From JAWVFK01 sp033856175 (lineage in GTDB: Bacteria > Actinomycetota > Thermoleophilia > Solirubrobacterales > 70-9): 64,000 nt of DNA. The translations under genes and the position numbers were made by a program. The number at the start of each line of letters is the position of its first letter. Position 1 is the stretch's first letter. The notes below the pieces were generated by a model that saw only the letters and a program-made list of their open reading frames with translations, did not search any database and was not told the DNA's origin. The DNA lies in the NCBI GenBank assembly GCA_033856175.1, contig JAWVFK010000006.1:62001-126000 (forward strand), read 5' to 3'. This document shows positions 8,749-16,391 of this stretch, piece after piece.

Positions 8749-8804
8749 GGCCGCTCGGGGCGAGGCGCCGGCAAGGAGGCGCCCCCGGGAGAGCTGCCAG
8801 CAAG

Positions 8805-8842
8805 GCAGGAAGCAGGGGCAGGGAAGCAGGAAGCAAGGGCAG
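8805..8842. repeat. Purine-rich 17-bp direct repeat
   Basis: GCAGGAAGCAGGGGCAG at 8805-8821 recurs at 8826-8842 with one mismatch. It lies in the 3' untranslated region of the small secreted-protein gene. It may be a replication-slippage duplication; no function is evident. Confidence 0.7.
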
Positions 8843-8846
8843 AGAC

Positions 8847-8891
8847 CGACGAGCCGAGGGCGACCAGGGAAGGTCGCCCTCGGCCTCGTCG
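8847..8891 (+). terminator. Terminator after the secreted Cys-repeat gene
   Basis: A long stem pairs 8847-8865 with 8872-8891 (19 bp with one bulged base) around a 6-nt loop and is followed by TTTC. It closes the secreted-protein transcript and insulates the tRNA promoter just downstream. Confidence 0.7.
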
Positions 8892-8913
8892 TTTCAGGCC
8901 CGCCCGCCGCGAA

Positions 8914-8941
8914 TTGCGAATCGAGCAACCGGCGCTAGAAT
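8914..8941 (+). promoter_or_regulatory. Probable sigma-70-type promoter of the initiator tRNA
   Basis: TTGCGA at 8914-8919 and TAGAAT at 8936-8941 are separated by 16 bp. Transcription would start about 8948, five bases before the mature tRNA 5' end, which is the expected geometry for a single tRNA gene. Confidence 0.55.
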
Positions 8942-8952
8942 CGACGGCACAC

Positions 8953-9026
<74 letters not shown>

Positions 9027-9322
9027 TTCGCAAAGTCTGCTCAGGCCGGGTTTCGGTTTTACGAGACGAGCGGGCAGCGACCGTGTTGCGCCTAGGTCAC
9101 CCCATTTTGGGCAATGTCGCGGGTCGCGCAGTGAGCGGTGGCAGGGGACGGAGCCGTCTCACCTTCACTCGCCTACATGAAACCATGGCCGCCTGATACA
9201 GATTTCGGCCGAGTTCTGCAACGTTCTCTGCCGCGACTCCTAGGGACAGCCGGTCATCCTGGTCGGGCCCCAGCGGGCACCCGTCAGAACGACCTGTCCT
9301 GCAGCTTGGTCATAATCGAGCA
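9027..9322. other. Gene-free left edge of the island
   Basis: About 300 bp between the tRNA and the methyltransferase gene. Short open frames exist but none has a ribosome site, family resemblance or island-like codon use. I saw no repeat of the tRNA 3' end and no integrase remnant. Confidence 0.5.
9311..9316 (+). promoter_or_regulatory. Possible -10 element for leaderless transcription of the defence operon
   Basis: CATAAT ends 6 nt before the ATG at 9323, so a transcript starting the usual 7 nt downstream would begin at the start codon itself. No ribosome site precedes this ATG, which fits a leaderless mRNA, frequent in actinobacteria. No good -35 box is visible; the call is weak. Confidence 0.35.
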
Positions 9323-10642
9323 ATGGGCCACGATGCACACAAGCTATCCGCTCGGCTGAGGCACGCTTGGTCCCGCGACGGCGGCCTCTCAAGCCCGAAG
9401 CTGCCTCCGAGCGCCGGGGAGACCGCCCGTTTGTACCGCTACTACGCGGGCTACGCTGACGCGTTCGTGGGTGACGTGGTGGACCGACTTCCAGAGTCCA
9501 CTGGCATGTTGCTCGATCCTTGGAATGGCGCCGGCACGACGACTTCTGTCGCCGCCCACCGCTGCATCAACGCGCAAGGGTTCGACCTCAATCCGGCGGC
9601 AGTAGTTATCTCCAAGGCACGACTGTTGCAGTCGGCCGTGGCACCCAGCCTCTTTCCACTTACGCGGGAACTGTTAACTGCGATCGAGTCAGACGCGCAA
9701 CTAGCTGACGATGATCTGCTGCTGCGCTGGTTGACTAGACGCGGTGCTGTTGCGGTGCGAAGATTGGTCGCTACGATCGACCGAGCTTTAGTGAAGAGCG
9801 ACGGCACACATGATGTCGCACGGCTCGCAAGCGAGATGTCGTCGCTCGCCGCGCTGTTCTACTTAGCCTTATTTCGCGTGGTGCGACGCGCGTTGGGTCA
9901 ATTCGCTGGGACGAATCCAACTTGGTTGCGACAGCGAGTGGTAGAGAGCGACAAAGTTGATCTCGACCTGCGGACCCTGCGACCGGCACTCCTTCGAGCG
10001 ATGGCCGAACTAGCGGAGATCGTCAAAGATCGAGGGTTGCCCGAGCATGGTCATGGGCGAATCGATATCACCGTCGCGGACTCGGGGGCGCTACCGATAC
10101 CGGATCGAAGCGTACAGGCAGTAATCACGAGCCCGCCGTATTGCACCCGCATCGACTATGGAGTGGCTATGGCGCCCGAGTTGGCCGTGCTCGGTCTGGG
10201 CGGTAAGGACTTCGGGGCGCTTCGTGACCAGCTTATCGGCACACCTACGCGCGACGGCAGTTTTGCCAGCAGCGGTCTGGGCTGGGGCATGGCCGCTACC
10301 GGTTTCTTGCGCCAGGTAGCTGACCATGACTCGCACGCATCTGCGGGCTACTACCTATCGTTCTTTAGCCAGTACTTCGCGGGGATGTGGCGCTCCCTAT
10401 CGGAGATTGGGCGGGTCGTCCGGCCGGATTGCCCAATTGTCCTAGTGGTTCAGGACTCGCACTATAAGGAGATTCATGCCGACATTCCAGGCGTGGTGTG
10501 TGAGATGGCGGATAACCTGGGCTGGCAGTCTTTGGCACGCTGCGACTACCAAGTGAAAACCAGAGCCAACATCAATCCGGCGACGCGCAGGTACCGGCAA
10601 ACGGCACTAGCGACTGAGGCTGTCCTCGCGTTCTCGAGATGA
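9323..10642 (+). CDS. DNA methyltransferase (N6-adenine or N4-cytosine type) of the defence operon
   Basis: 439 residues. The SAM-binding motif LLDPWNGAGTTTS is at about 63-75 with the acidic FDLNP partner at 87-91, and the catalytic motif ITSPPYCTRIDYG at about 268-280. SPPY-type motifs belong to amino-methyltransferases that modify adenine N6 or cytosine N4. The SAM motif precedes the catalytic motif, and about 180 residues, mostly helical and possibly target-recognising, lie between them. There is no restriction endonuclease domain. The stop is only 4 nt before the SIR2 gene, so the enzyme is probably the self-marking part of the operon. First gene of the operon; target sequence unknown. 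Confidence 0.85.
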   Translation: MGHDAHKLSARLRHAWSRDGGLSSPKLPPSAGETARLYRYYAGYADAFVGDVVDRLPESTGMLLDPWNGAGTTTSVAAHRCINAQGFDLNPAAVVISKARLLQSAVAPSLFPLTRELLTAIESDAQLADDDLLLRWLTRRGAVAVRRLVATIDRALVKSDGTHDVARLASEMSSLAALFYLALFRVVRRALGQFAGTNPTWLRQRVVESDKVDLDLRTLRPALLRAMAELAEIVKDRGLPEHGHGRIDITVADSGALPIPDRSVQAVITSPPYCTRIDYGVAMAPELAVLGLGGKDFGALRDQLIGTPTRDGSFASSGLGWGMAATGFLRQVADHDSHASAGYYLSFFSQYFAGMWRSLSEIGRVVRPDCPIVLVVQDSHYKEIHADIPGVVCEMADNLGWQSLARCDYQVKTRANINPATRRYRQTALATEAVLAFSR

Positions 10643-10646
10643 ACTA

Positions 10647-11795
10647 ATGCACTTAGCTGACCCCGCGCCAATCGTCCCCCGAAGTAATGAACCGGTCCCC
10701 CGCCGGGTGGTCTATCTCCTTGGCGCCGGCGCTACTCAAGGAGCAGCTCAGTTTGCTGGTAGTTCAGAGGATCTCGTTATGAGAGGCTTGATTGACCGCC
10801 TTCTGGAGCAGATGCGTGAGACATACATTCAGGACTTCGGTGACCACGAGGGCATCAAACATCTAGTAAATGACGTGGTTAACGACAAGACAGACTTTGA
10901 GCACCTTCTGACGTTCCTCGCGGACACACCGTCACGTTCTTATCAGGCGTTTGCAGACCAACTAAGGACCGTGTTTTCAACGGTGCTTCGGGCTGCGCTG
11001 GACAAGGTCCGCCAAGAGCTTGGTGATCGCCACTCCGAACTCTATGCCGCATTGGTTGATATGCATCAGGTGGCGAATTCCGGTGAATCGCTCGCGGGCT
11101 TTCTCACGCTCAACTACGACTCTTTTCTCGAACATGCTATCGAGGATATTCTCGGCTCCGACGTCGACTATGGGGTTCAGGTTCAAAATAATATTTGCGA
11201 CGGTGACGTGATCCCGGTTCTCAAGCTGCACGGGTCGTTCAGCTGGAGACACACTTGGCCTCTTGCGGTCACCGACATGATGGAATCCGGGCTATGGATC
11301 CCACCAGGCATTCGAAAGGCGAAGGGCGACTACCCATTCAACGCCATCTGGGGTGCTGCACGGGAGTTGCTCGACTGTGATGTTCTTCGCCTCATCGGGT
11401 GTAACCTAGGGCCAAATGACTGGGACCTGGTGTCCCTCCTATTCTCAACATTGCATGGTCGTGAGTCGGCCGCGCCGTACGAGGTGGAGGTGATCGGGTG
11501 GCCGGACACGGCGTCGCGCATCGCTGACGCGTTTCCTTATCTCAACGTCCGCTCGCTGCTCGAAATCGACGAAATTGGCGCACAGTCCATAGGTGAGATT
11601 CTGGGCTCACCACCCACGGCATTCTCAGAATTGAGCGAACAAGATAGTATTGCAGCGGTCGAGAATGCGGACTCAAAAATTGCGAATCCGTTTGAGCACT
11701 GGCTCAGACTCAAGGGTGAACTCATGCTGCGTGACCTGACCGATATCGTGACGCCCGGGGGGCTGTTCGCGAGGTTTGTTGAGGCGTCCGGCTAG
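10647..11795 (+). CDS. SIR2-like protein, probable NAD+-consuming defence effector
   Basis: 382 residues. The Rossmann-type SIR2 core is recognisable: LLGAGATQGA at about 24-33, FLTLNYDSFLEHA at 152-164, VLKLHGSFSW at 191-200 and LIGCNLGPNDWDL near 249-261. N156, D158 and H195 correspond to the residues used for NAD+ cleavage in antiviral SIR2 proteins such as ThsA and the DSR effectors. No zinc ribbon of protein deacetylases is present. The last 100 residues carry no domain I can name. It lies 4 nt after the methyltransferase gene and 8 nt before the DUF262 gene. Infection-triggered NAD+ depletion is inferred. Confidence 0.85.
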   Translation: MHLADPAPIVPRSNEPVPRRVVYLLGAGATQGAAQFAGSSEDLVMRGLIDRLLEQMRETYIQDFGDHEGIKHLVNDVVNDKTDFEHLLTFLADTPSRSYQAFADQLRTVFSTVLRAALDKVRQELGDRHSELYAALVDMHQVANSGESLAGFLTLNYDSFLEHAIEDILGSDVDYGVQVQNNICDGDVIPVLKLHGSFSWRHTWPLAVTDMMESGLWIPPGIRKAKGDYPFNAIWGAARELLDCDVLRLIGCNLGPNDWDLVSLLFSTLHGRESAAPYEVEVIGWPDTASRIADAFPYLNVRSLLEIDEIGAQSIGEILGSPPTAFSELSEQDSIAAVENADSKIANPFEHWLRLKGELMLRDLTDIVTPGGLFARFVEASG

Positions 11796-11803
11796 GCGCA
11801 CAT

Positions 11804-12895
11804 ATGGAGCGAGAAGCTAAGTCATTCGCGATCAGGGAGTTGAAATCGGAATTCGCGCGCATTGAGTTTCCGGAGTACCAGCGAGAGCCGACAGTGTGGA
11901 GTCGAGATCAGAAGCAGCGCCTCATAGACTCGATCTTGCGCCACTTCGACATCGCAGCGATATATCTTTATGCGCGAAACGATGGCGGTTGGGAGTGTAT
12001 TGACGGACGTCAGCGGCTTAATGCGATCATGTCGTTCCTAGGCGTTAATGAGGCCGACGACGACGACGGCTTCAGTGTGCGCATTCACAACGAAGTCACC
12101 GAGGACGATGGGTCGGACCTGGGTCGCCTCGACGGGAGGACCTTCGCGGAGCTGGAGGATGTAGACCGAGATGCGATCCTGGACTATCAGGTGATCACCG
12201 TGGTTCTTTCCGGATCGCGGGCCCCGGAGGAGTTCAATCTTCAGTTTTTACGATTGAATCTCGGAACACTGATCAACGCCGGAGAAAAGCTGCATGCCAT
12301 GGTCGGCGTCATGCGCGACCTCCTGTTCGAGTCAGAACGCCTGGGCCGCCATCCGTTTCTTGCACGGGTTCGCATACCGACTCGGAGGTACGCACATGAA
12401 CTGATCGCCGCTCAGTTGATGCTACAGGTCTCGTCGAAGGCTGAACGCGACGAGTTCGCTCGTGCGAGGCACTTCGACCTACAGCGGTACCTGAAGCTGT
12501 ACGCGGATCACAAAGATCCGCATGTCGACGAAGTGGTCGAAACGCTTGATGCGTTGGAAGGAAGCGGGCCTGAAATCGCCGATCGCCTCGGCAACCGCGC
12601 AATCTGCGTAAGTGTGGCCTTGGCCGCTTGGGACCTGGAGATTCGTGCGGACCCGGCTGTGGCGGAGAAATACTCTAGATTCGTCGGAGACTTCCTTGAG
12701 CGCTTGGCTGAGCAGGTCGCCCGTATGAAGGAGTTCGACATCGACCGGCGCTACGATTACCTGGTCGAGTTTCAGCGTAACTTGACGCAGGCCGCGGTCG
12801 AGCGGCCGGCGATTGAGTTTCGCCATCGGACCTTGCTCGATCAGTTCGCAACCTGGTCCAGGACTGGCCACCTGCGCGGGGATTCGGAAGCCTGA
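11804..12895 (+). CDS. DUF262 (ParB/sulfiredoxin-fold) protein of the defence operon
   Basis: 363 residues. The N-terminal domain has the DUF262 signatures FPEYQREPTVWS at about 22-33 and CIDGRQRLNAI at 65-75, the latter being the DGQxR nucleotide-binding motif. In GmrS and SspE this domain binds and hydrolyses nucleotide and senses modified DNA. The usual C-terminal DUF1524/HNH nuclease is absent: residues 200-363 are largely helical with no HxxN/H nuclease motif visible. The protein is therefore more likely a sensor or switch than a nuclease. It is the last gene of the operon. Confidence 0.82.
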   Translation: MEREAKSFAIRELKSEFARIEFPEYQREPTVWSRDQKQRLIDSILRHFDIAAIYLYARNDGGWECIDGRQRLNAIMSFLGVNEADDDDGFSVRIHNEVTEDDGSDLGRLDGRTFAELEDVDRDAILDYQVITVVLSGSRAPEEFNLQFLRLNLGTLINAGEKLHAMVGVMRDLLFESERLGRHPFLARVRIPTRRYAHELIAAQLMLQVSSKAERDEFARARHFDLQRYLKLYADHKDPHVDEVVETLDALEGSGPEIADRLGNRAICVSVALAAWDLEIRADPAVAEKYSRFVGDFLERLAEQVARMKEFDIDRRYDYLVEFQRNLTQAAVERPAIEFRHRTLLDQFATWSRTGHLRGDSEA

Positions 12896-13403
12896 GACGG
12901 CTCTGCCGACGGCTGAGGGCTGGAAGCTCGCACATTACTTCGGAGGGATCGCGTACTGGGAGTGGAACGGACGTCGACTCCAACTATGCACCCTCCGAGA
13001 AAGCGGCACCTGTCGTCCCCCGAGCGGGACGCATTCATGGCGTCGGCGGCCGCCGCCGGGTGTGGCCTCGCGACGTTTCTGGCGCGCAGTCGCGCTGAAT
13101 CGTCCGGTGCAACAGTTGGCGCACAACGCTGAGTCCGTGGAGTCCCGCAGTTGCGTGCCCCGCGGTTGGGTCGCCTGATCGGTGTGAAGCCAGGCGGGCT
13201 TGCGATGCAACTCGGGCCGCTTTCTTATGGTGTCGCGAGACTTGGGCCTGGGTTCCAGATCGCGGCGCTGCCCTCGCCACTGGCCGCTAGCCGGTGTTCC
13301 CTGGTTCCCCGTTTCGCCGAGAACTATTCACGCCGAGAATAGTTCTCGGACGGACCGATTCGGCAGTGCCGCCGCCCGCTGGCCACCCCGCCGTAGCGCC
13401 TAC
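12896..13403. other. Gene-free right edge of the island
   Basis: About 500 bp between two convergent genes. I find no gene: the open frames are short, overlapping and without recognisable protein. Composition shifts from island-like to genome-like along it. Its one clear structure is the 13-bp inverted repeat at 13317-13349. Confidence 0.5.
13317..13349. repeat. Perfect 13-bp inverted repeat at the island edge
   Basis: CCGAGAACTATTC (13317-13329) pairs exactly with 13337-13349 around a 7-nt loop. It sits between the ends of the DUF262 gene and the leftward GST gene, so it may end transcription from both sides, although neither strand has a T-run. It could also be a remnant of an integration or resolution site. 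Confidence 0.75.
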
Positions 13404-14156
13404 CTACGCTGGCTCGGGCAGCAACCGATCGACGAGCTCGAGCGCCGGGCGCCCCTCGAACAGCGGCATCACATCGGGCCGGTAGAGGATCAGCGCGAGG
13501 CTCGGCGCGACCATGAAGTCCGCGGCGTTGGGCTGCTCGCCGCCGATGACACCGGCGCCGATCCAGCTGTCGATCTGGTCGAGCATCGCGACCAGTTCGG
13601 TCAGGCGCTTCTCGTCGGATCTTGGATCTGTGGCGAAGACTCCGCGGAGGATCCTCGGGACGATCAGGCGCCGGGCCAGCTCGCTGCGGTAGAGGACGTA
13701 GCCGAGGCGGCCGTTGGCCGTTATCCGGCTGAGCGTCGCCGGGTCGCGCACGAAGGCGGCGCCCGCGATTCGCCGGGCGGCCATCTGAAGGGTCTCGTTT
13801 GCCCAGCGCTCGACCTCCTCGACCGCCGCCCGCCGCTCGGGATCGGCCGGAAACAGCGCTGGCTGGGGGTGGTGCTCGTCGAGGAAGCGCGCGATCGTGT
13901 GGTTGGTGGAGACCCGATCGCCATTGGCGGCGAGGCCCGGCACGGTGCCGAGGCGATCGCCCAGGCGCAGGCCAAATGTCCGCCGGCCACCGGCGCTGCG
14001 GGTCTGGCCGCCGGCGTCGAACCCGTGCAGCCGTGCGACGAACGGGTGCAGCAGGGTGACGATGTCGACGCGCGTGTACGGCACCTGCTTGTGCTCGAGC
14101 ATCAGCATCGCCGAGCGGCAGGCGTGCGAGCCGGGGATCACGTAGAGCTTGTACAT
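13404..14156 (-). CDS. Glutathione S-transferase-like protein
   Basis: 250 residues. The N-terminus YKLYVIPGSHACRSAMLMLE is a thioredoxin-fold GST domain with SxxC-like residues; TVPGLAANGD provides the cis-proline region, followed by STNHTIARFL. The C-terminal half is helical, ending in a second-domain pattern (NAADFMVAPSL). Such proteins conjugate or reduce electrophiles with a thiol. Most actinobacteria lack glutathione, so the real thiol partner is open. Its gene is the first of normal composition after the island and is followed leftward by nothing but the island. Confidence 0.78.
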   Translation of the reverse strand: MYKLYVIPGSHACRSAMLMLEHKQVPYTRVDIVTLLHPFVARLHGFDAGGQTRSAGGRRTFGLRLGDRLGTVPGLAANGDRVSTNHTIARFLDEHHPQPALFPADPERRAAVEEVERWANETLQMAARRIAGAAFVRDPATLSRITANGRLGYVLYRSELARRLIVPRILRGVFATDPRSDEKRLTELVAMLDQIDSWIGAGVIGGEQPNAADFMVAPSLALILYRPDVMPLFEGRPALELVDRLLPEPA

Positions 14157-14216
14157 ACAGGCCGGTCAGCCGGCACGCTACTCGGGACGGCTGAGTCGAA
14201 AGAGCCCGACCCGGCG

Positions 14217-14618
14217 CTAGTCAGCCCACCAGTCGCGCTCGCCCTCGACGTCTTCGCGCGGAGCCTCGCCGAGATTGGGCGCGCCGATGACGAGGATCTC
14301 GAGGCCCTCCGGCCCGGCCTCGTAGCCTCGCCAGGTACCGGGGGGGACGCGCACCACATCCCACTGCTTGAGCTCGACGATCTCGTCGTCGAGCTTCATT
14401 CGCCCGCTCCCGCGCACGACCACGTACACCTCCTCTTGCTTCCTGTGCGTGTGGCCGTAGGGAAAGCGATAGCCGGGCGGGACGTGCTGGTAGCCCAGAC
14501 CGGATTGCTCGAGCTCGAGCGCCTCGGTCGCCAAGCGGAACTCCAGGTCCGGCGCGCCGTCGAATTTGGACCCGAGATCCTCCAGATCCTCCTTGAGGTT
14601 CCTGAGCGTGAACGGCAC
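14217..14618 (-). CDS. Cupin-domain protein
   Basis: 133 residues forming one cupin barrel. Motif 1 includes HTHRKQEEVYVVVRGSG, with two His and a Glu as likely metal ligands, and motif 2 the VPPGTWRGYE turn. The third His of motif 2 is replaced by Arg, so metal binding may be partial. Single cupins serve as small isomerases, dioxygenases or sensors; the specific function is unknown. It lies 60 nt upstream of the GST gene on the same strand, so the two may be co-transcribed. Confidence 0.78.
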   Translation of the reverse strand: MPFTLRNLKEDLEDLGSKFDGAPDLEFRLATEALELEQSGLGYQHVPPGYRFPYGHTHRKQEEVYVVVRGSGRMKLDDEIVELKQWDVVRVPPGTWRGYEAGPEGLEILVIGAPNLGEAPREDVEGERDWWAD

Positions 14619-14687
14619 GGCCGCAATCCTACGGTGACCAGCGGGAGGACAGAGATCGCGTCCAACTGCCTGTAGCCTCGCGCCCCG

Positions 14688-15431
14688 ATGACCGCGGCCG
14701 CCCGCTCAACCCCATACGGCTACGGGCCTGACGACGGGCCGGCGAGGTGGGCCTCGCTCGACGAGGCATACCGCGAGTGCGGGGAGGGGCGCCAGCAGTC
14801 GCCAATCGATCTTTCGGGAGGCATTGCCGCTGAGCTGCCCAGCCTCGAGCTCTCCTACTCGCCGGCGCCGGTCTCCCTCGAGAACAACGGCCACACGGTC
14901 CAGGCAAGCTATCGCGCCGGGTCAGCCACGATGCGGTTGGCGGAGCGCCGTTCGGAACTGCGCCAGCTCCACTTCCACGCTCCGAGCGAGCACACCGTCG
15001 AGGCCCGCAGCTTTCCCGTCGAGCTTCACTTCGTCTACGAAGACGAGCAGGGCGGTCTCACCGTCGTGGCCGTGCTCGTCGAGGAAGGCGAGGCGAACCC
15101 CAGATTCGATCGGCTGCTCGACGCTATCCGCGGGCTGAAGCCCGGCGAGGTGGCGACCGTGGCGGAAGGACTCGACCCGGCCGATCTCATGCCTGTTGCC
15201 GCGCTGGACGCTCGCTGGTCCTATCGCGGTTCGCTGACGACCCCGCCCTGCACCGAAGGGGTGAGCTGGCAGGTCGTCAAGGACCCGGTCGCCCTCTCGG
15301 TCGACCAGATAGGCGCATTCACGTCGTTGTACGAGGGGACCAACCGCCCTGTGCAGTCCCTCAACGGGCGCCAGCTATTGGTCACGCCGGCAGACTCGGT
15401 GGATCGCCTCGCAGCATCGCGCAGCCAATAG
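14688..15431 (+). CDS. Alpha-type carbonic anhydrase
   Basis: 247 residues. The zinc ligands H95 and H97 (LHFHAPSEH) and H114 (VELHFVY) are intact, as are QSPIDL near residue 37 and the substrate-pocket YRGSLTTPPCTEGVSW. The enzyme interconverts CO2 and bicarbonate. Bacterial alpha enzymes are usually exported, but no signal peptide is visible: the ATG is followed by a short polar stretch and the domain starts at once. Either it acts in the cytoplasm or the true start is elsewhere. Divergent from the cupin gene with 69 bp between. Confidence 0.92.
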   Translation: MTAAARSTPYGYGPDDGPARWASLDEAYRECGEGRQQSPIDLSGGIAAELPSLELSYSPAPVSLENNGHTVQASYRAGSATMRLAERRSELRQLHFHAPSEHTVEARSFPVELHFVYEDEQGGLTVVAVLVEEGEANPRFDRLLDAIRGLKPGEVATVAEGLDPADLMPVAALDARWSYRGSLTTPPCTEGVSWQVVKDPVALSVDQIGAFTSLYEGTNRPVQSLNGRQLLVTPADSVDRLAASRSQ

Positions 15432-15525
15432 CGTCGCCGCCATAGACTTCCGACTGCGAAGCACCTGAGGGGCGCGGAGCGTCTACTCCCGGCCCAAGGT
15501 TCCGACCACCGAAGGAAGGACGAAG

Positions 15526-16383
15526 ATGAACGCAGCCCAGATGGATCCCGCCGAGTTCCGAGAGAAGCAGAAGGCCGACTGGAACATCGCGGCAAAGGGA
15601 TGGCGGAAGTGGTCGGACACCATCGACGCCGGCGCTCATGTGGTGAGCGAACGCCTCGTCGAGCTCGCCGAGGTAAAACCCGGCAACACCGTCCTCGATG
15701 TCGCCTGCGGCTACGGTGAGCCGTCGCTCACGGCGGCCCAGGTCGCCGGCCCGGATGGCAAGGTCGTCGCGACCGACCAGGCGGGGGAGATGCTGGCCTA
15801 CGGGCGCGAGCGCGCAGCCGCGCGCGGGCTCGACAACGTGGAGTTCGTCGAGGCCGGCGCTGCCGCCCTCGACTACGGCGAGGGAACCTTTGACGCCGCC
15901 GTCTCGCGCTGGGGAATCATCTTCGAGCCGGAGCCCGAGCAGATTGCGGGGCAAATCCGGGGCTTCCTCAAGCCCGGCGCAAAGTTCGCGATCTCCTCAT
16001 GGGGCGCTCCGGACACCGCTCCGATGATCGCCGTGCCGATGCAGACCGCGCTCGGGATCCTCGAGCTGCCGCCTCCGCCGCCCGGAAGTCCCGGCCCTCT
16101 GGCCCGCCCCACCCCGGAGGCGATCTCGGCTCTGCTCGAGGGCGGCGGACTCTCGGATGTCAAGGCCGAGGATCTGACGACCAGCTTCAGCTGGGACTCC
16201 CCCGAGGACTTCATGGTCTATTGCCGGGAAATCATCGCGCCGCTGACCGCGCTCGTCGCGCAGTATCCGGACAAGGCCGACGCCGTCTGGGACGGCATCG
16301 CCAAGGCTGCCGGCGAGTACGCCGACGGGGACGGCAGGGTGACGCTGGAGAACCAGGTGCTCGTCGCGGTGGGAACGGCCTAG
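15526..16383 (+). CDS. Class I SAM-dependent methyltransferase
   Basis: 285 residues; GAAGGAAGGA upstream gives a strong ribosome site. Motif I VLDVACGYGEPS at about 55-66 and the acidic VATDQAGEML form the SAM site; VSRWGIIFEPEPEQ corresponds to motif II. The C-terminal part (FSWDSPEDFMVY) is the substrate-binding cap seen in the UbiE/ArsM-like small-molecule group. Substrate unknown. The stop is 8 nt before the next gene, so they form an operon. Confidence 0.85.
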   Translation: MNAAQMDPAEFREKQKADWNIAAKGWRKWSDTIDAGAHVVSERLVELAEVKPGNTVLDVACGYGEPSLTAAQVAGPDGKVVATDQAGEMLAYGRERAAARGLDNVEFVEAGAAALDYGEGTFDAAVSRWGIIFEPEPEQIAGQIRGFLKPGAKFAISSWGAPDTAPMIAVPMQTALGILELPPPPPGSPGPLARPTPEAISALLEGGGLSDVKAEDLTTSFSWDSPEDFMVYCREIIAPLTALVAQYPDKADAVWDGIAKAAGEYADGDGRVTLENQVLVAVGTA

Positions 16384-16391
16384 GCCTGAAG

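Larger units (their letters stand above)
9027..13403. mobile_element. Putative genomic (defence) island adjoining tRNA-fMet
   Basis: From just after the tRNA to about 13.4 kb the DNA is noticeably richer in A and T than the flanks and uses codons such as TTA, ATA, AGA and ATT that the flanking genes avoid. It carries three cargo genes in one tight operon (9323-12895) and two gene-free edges. No integrase, transposase or direct copy of the tRNA 3' end could be found by eye, so the mobility genes are lost or never existed. The exact right edge is uncertain. Confidence 0.6.

Noticed and set aside
9138..9359. Short open frame between tRNA-fMet and the methyltransferase
   Set aside because: No ribosome site, no family, and overlaps the methyltransferase start in another frame.
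9323..12895. Assignment of the island operon to BREX, DISARM, Thoeris or Ssp
   Set aside because: The diagnostic partners (PglZ/BrxC, DrmA/B, TIR ThsB, SspABCD) are absent.
12813..13342. Several short open frames at the island's right edge
   Set aside because: Overlapping frames on both strands without conserved features; judged non-coding.
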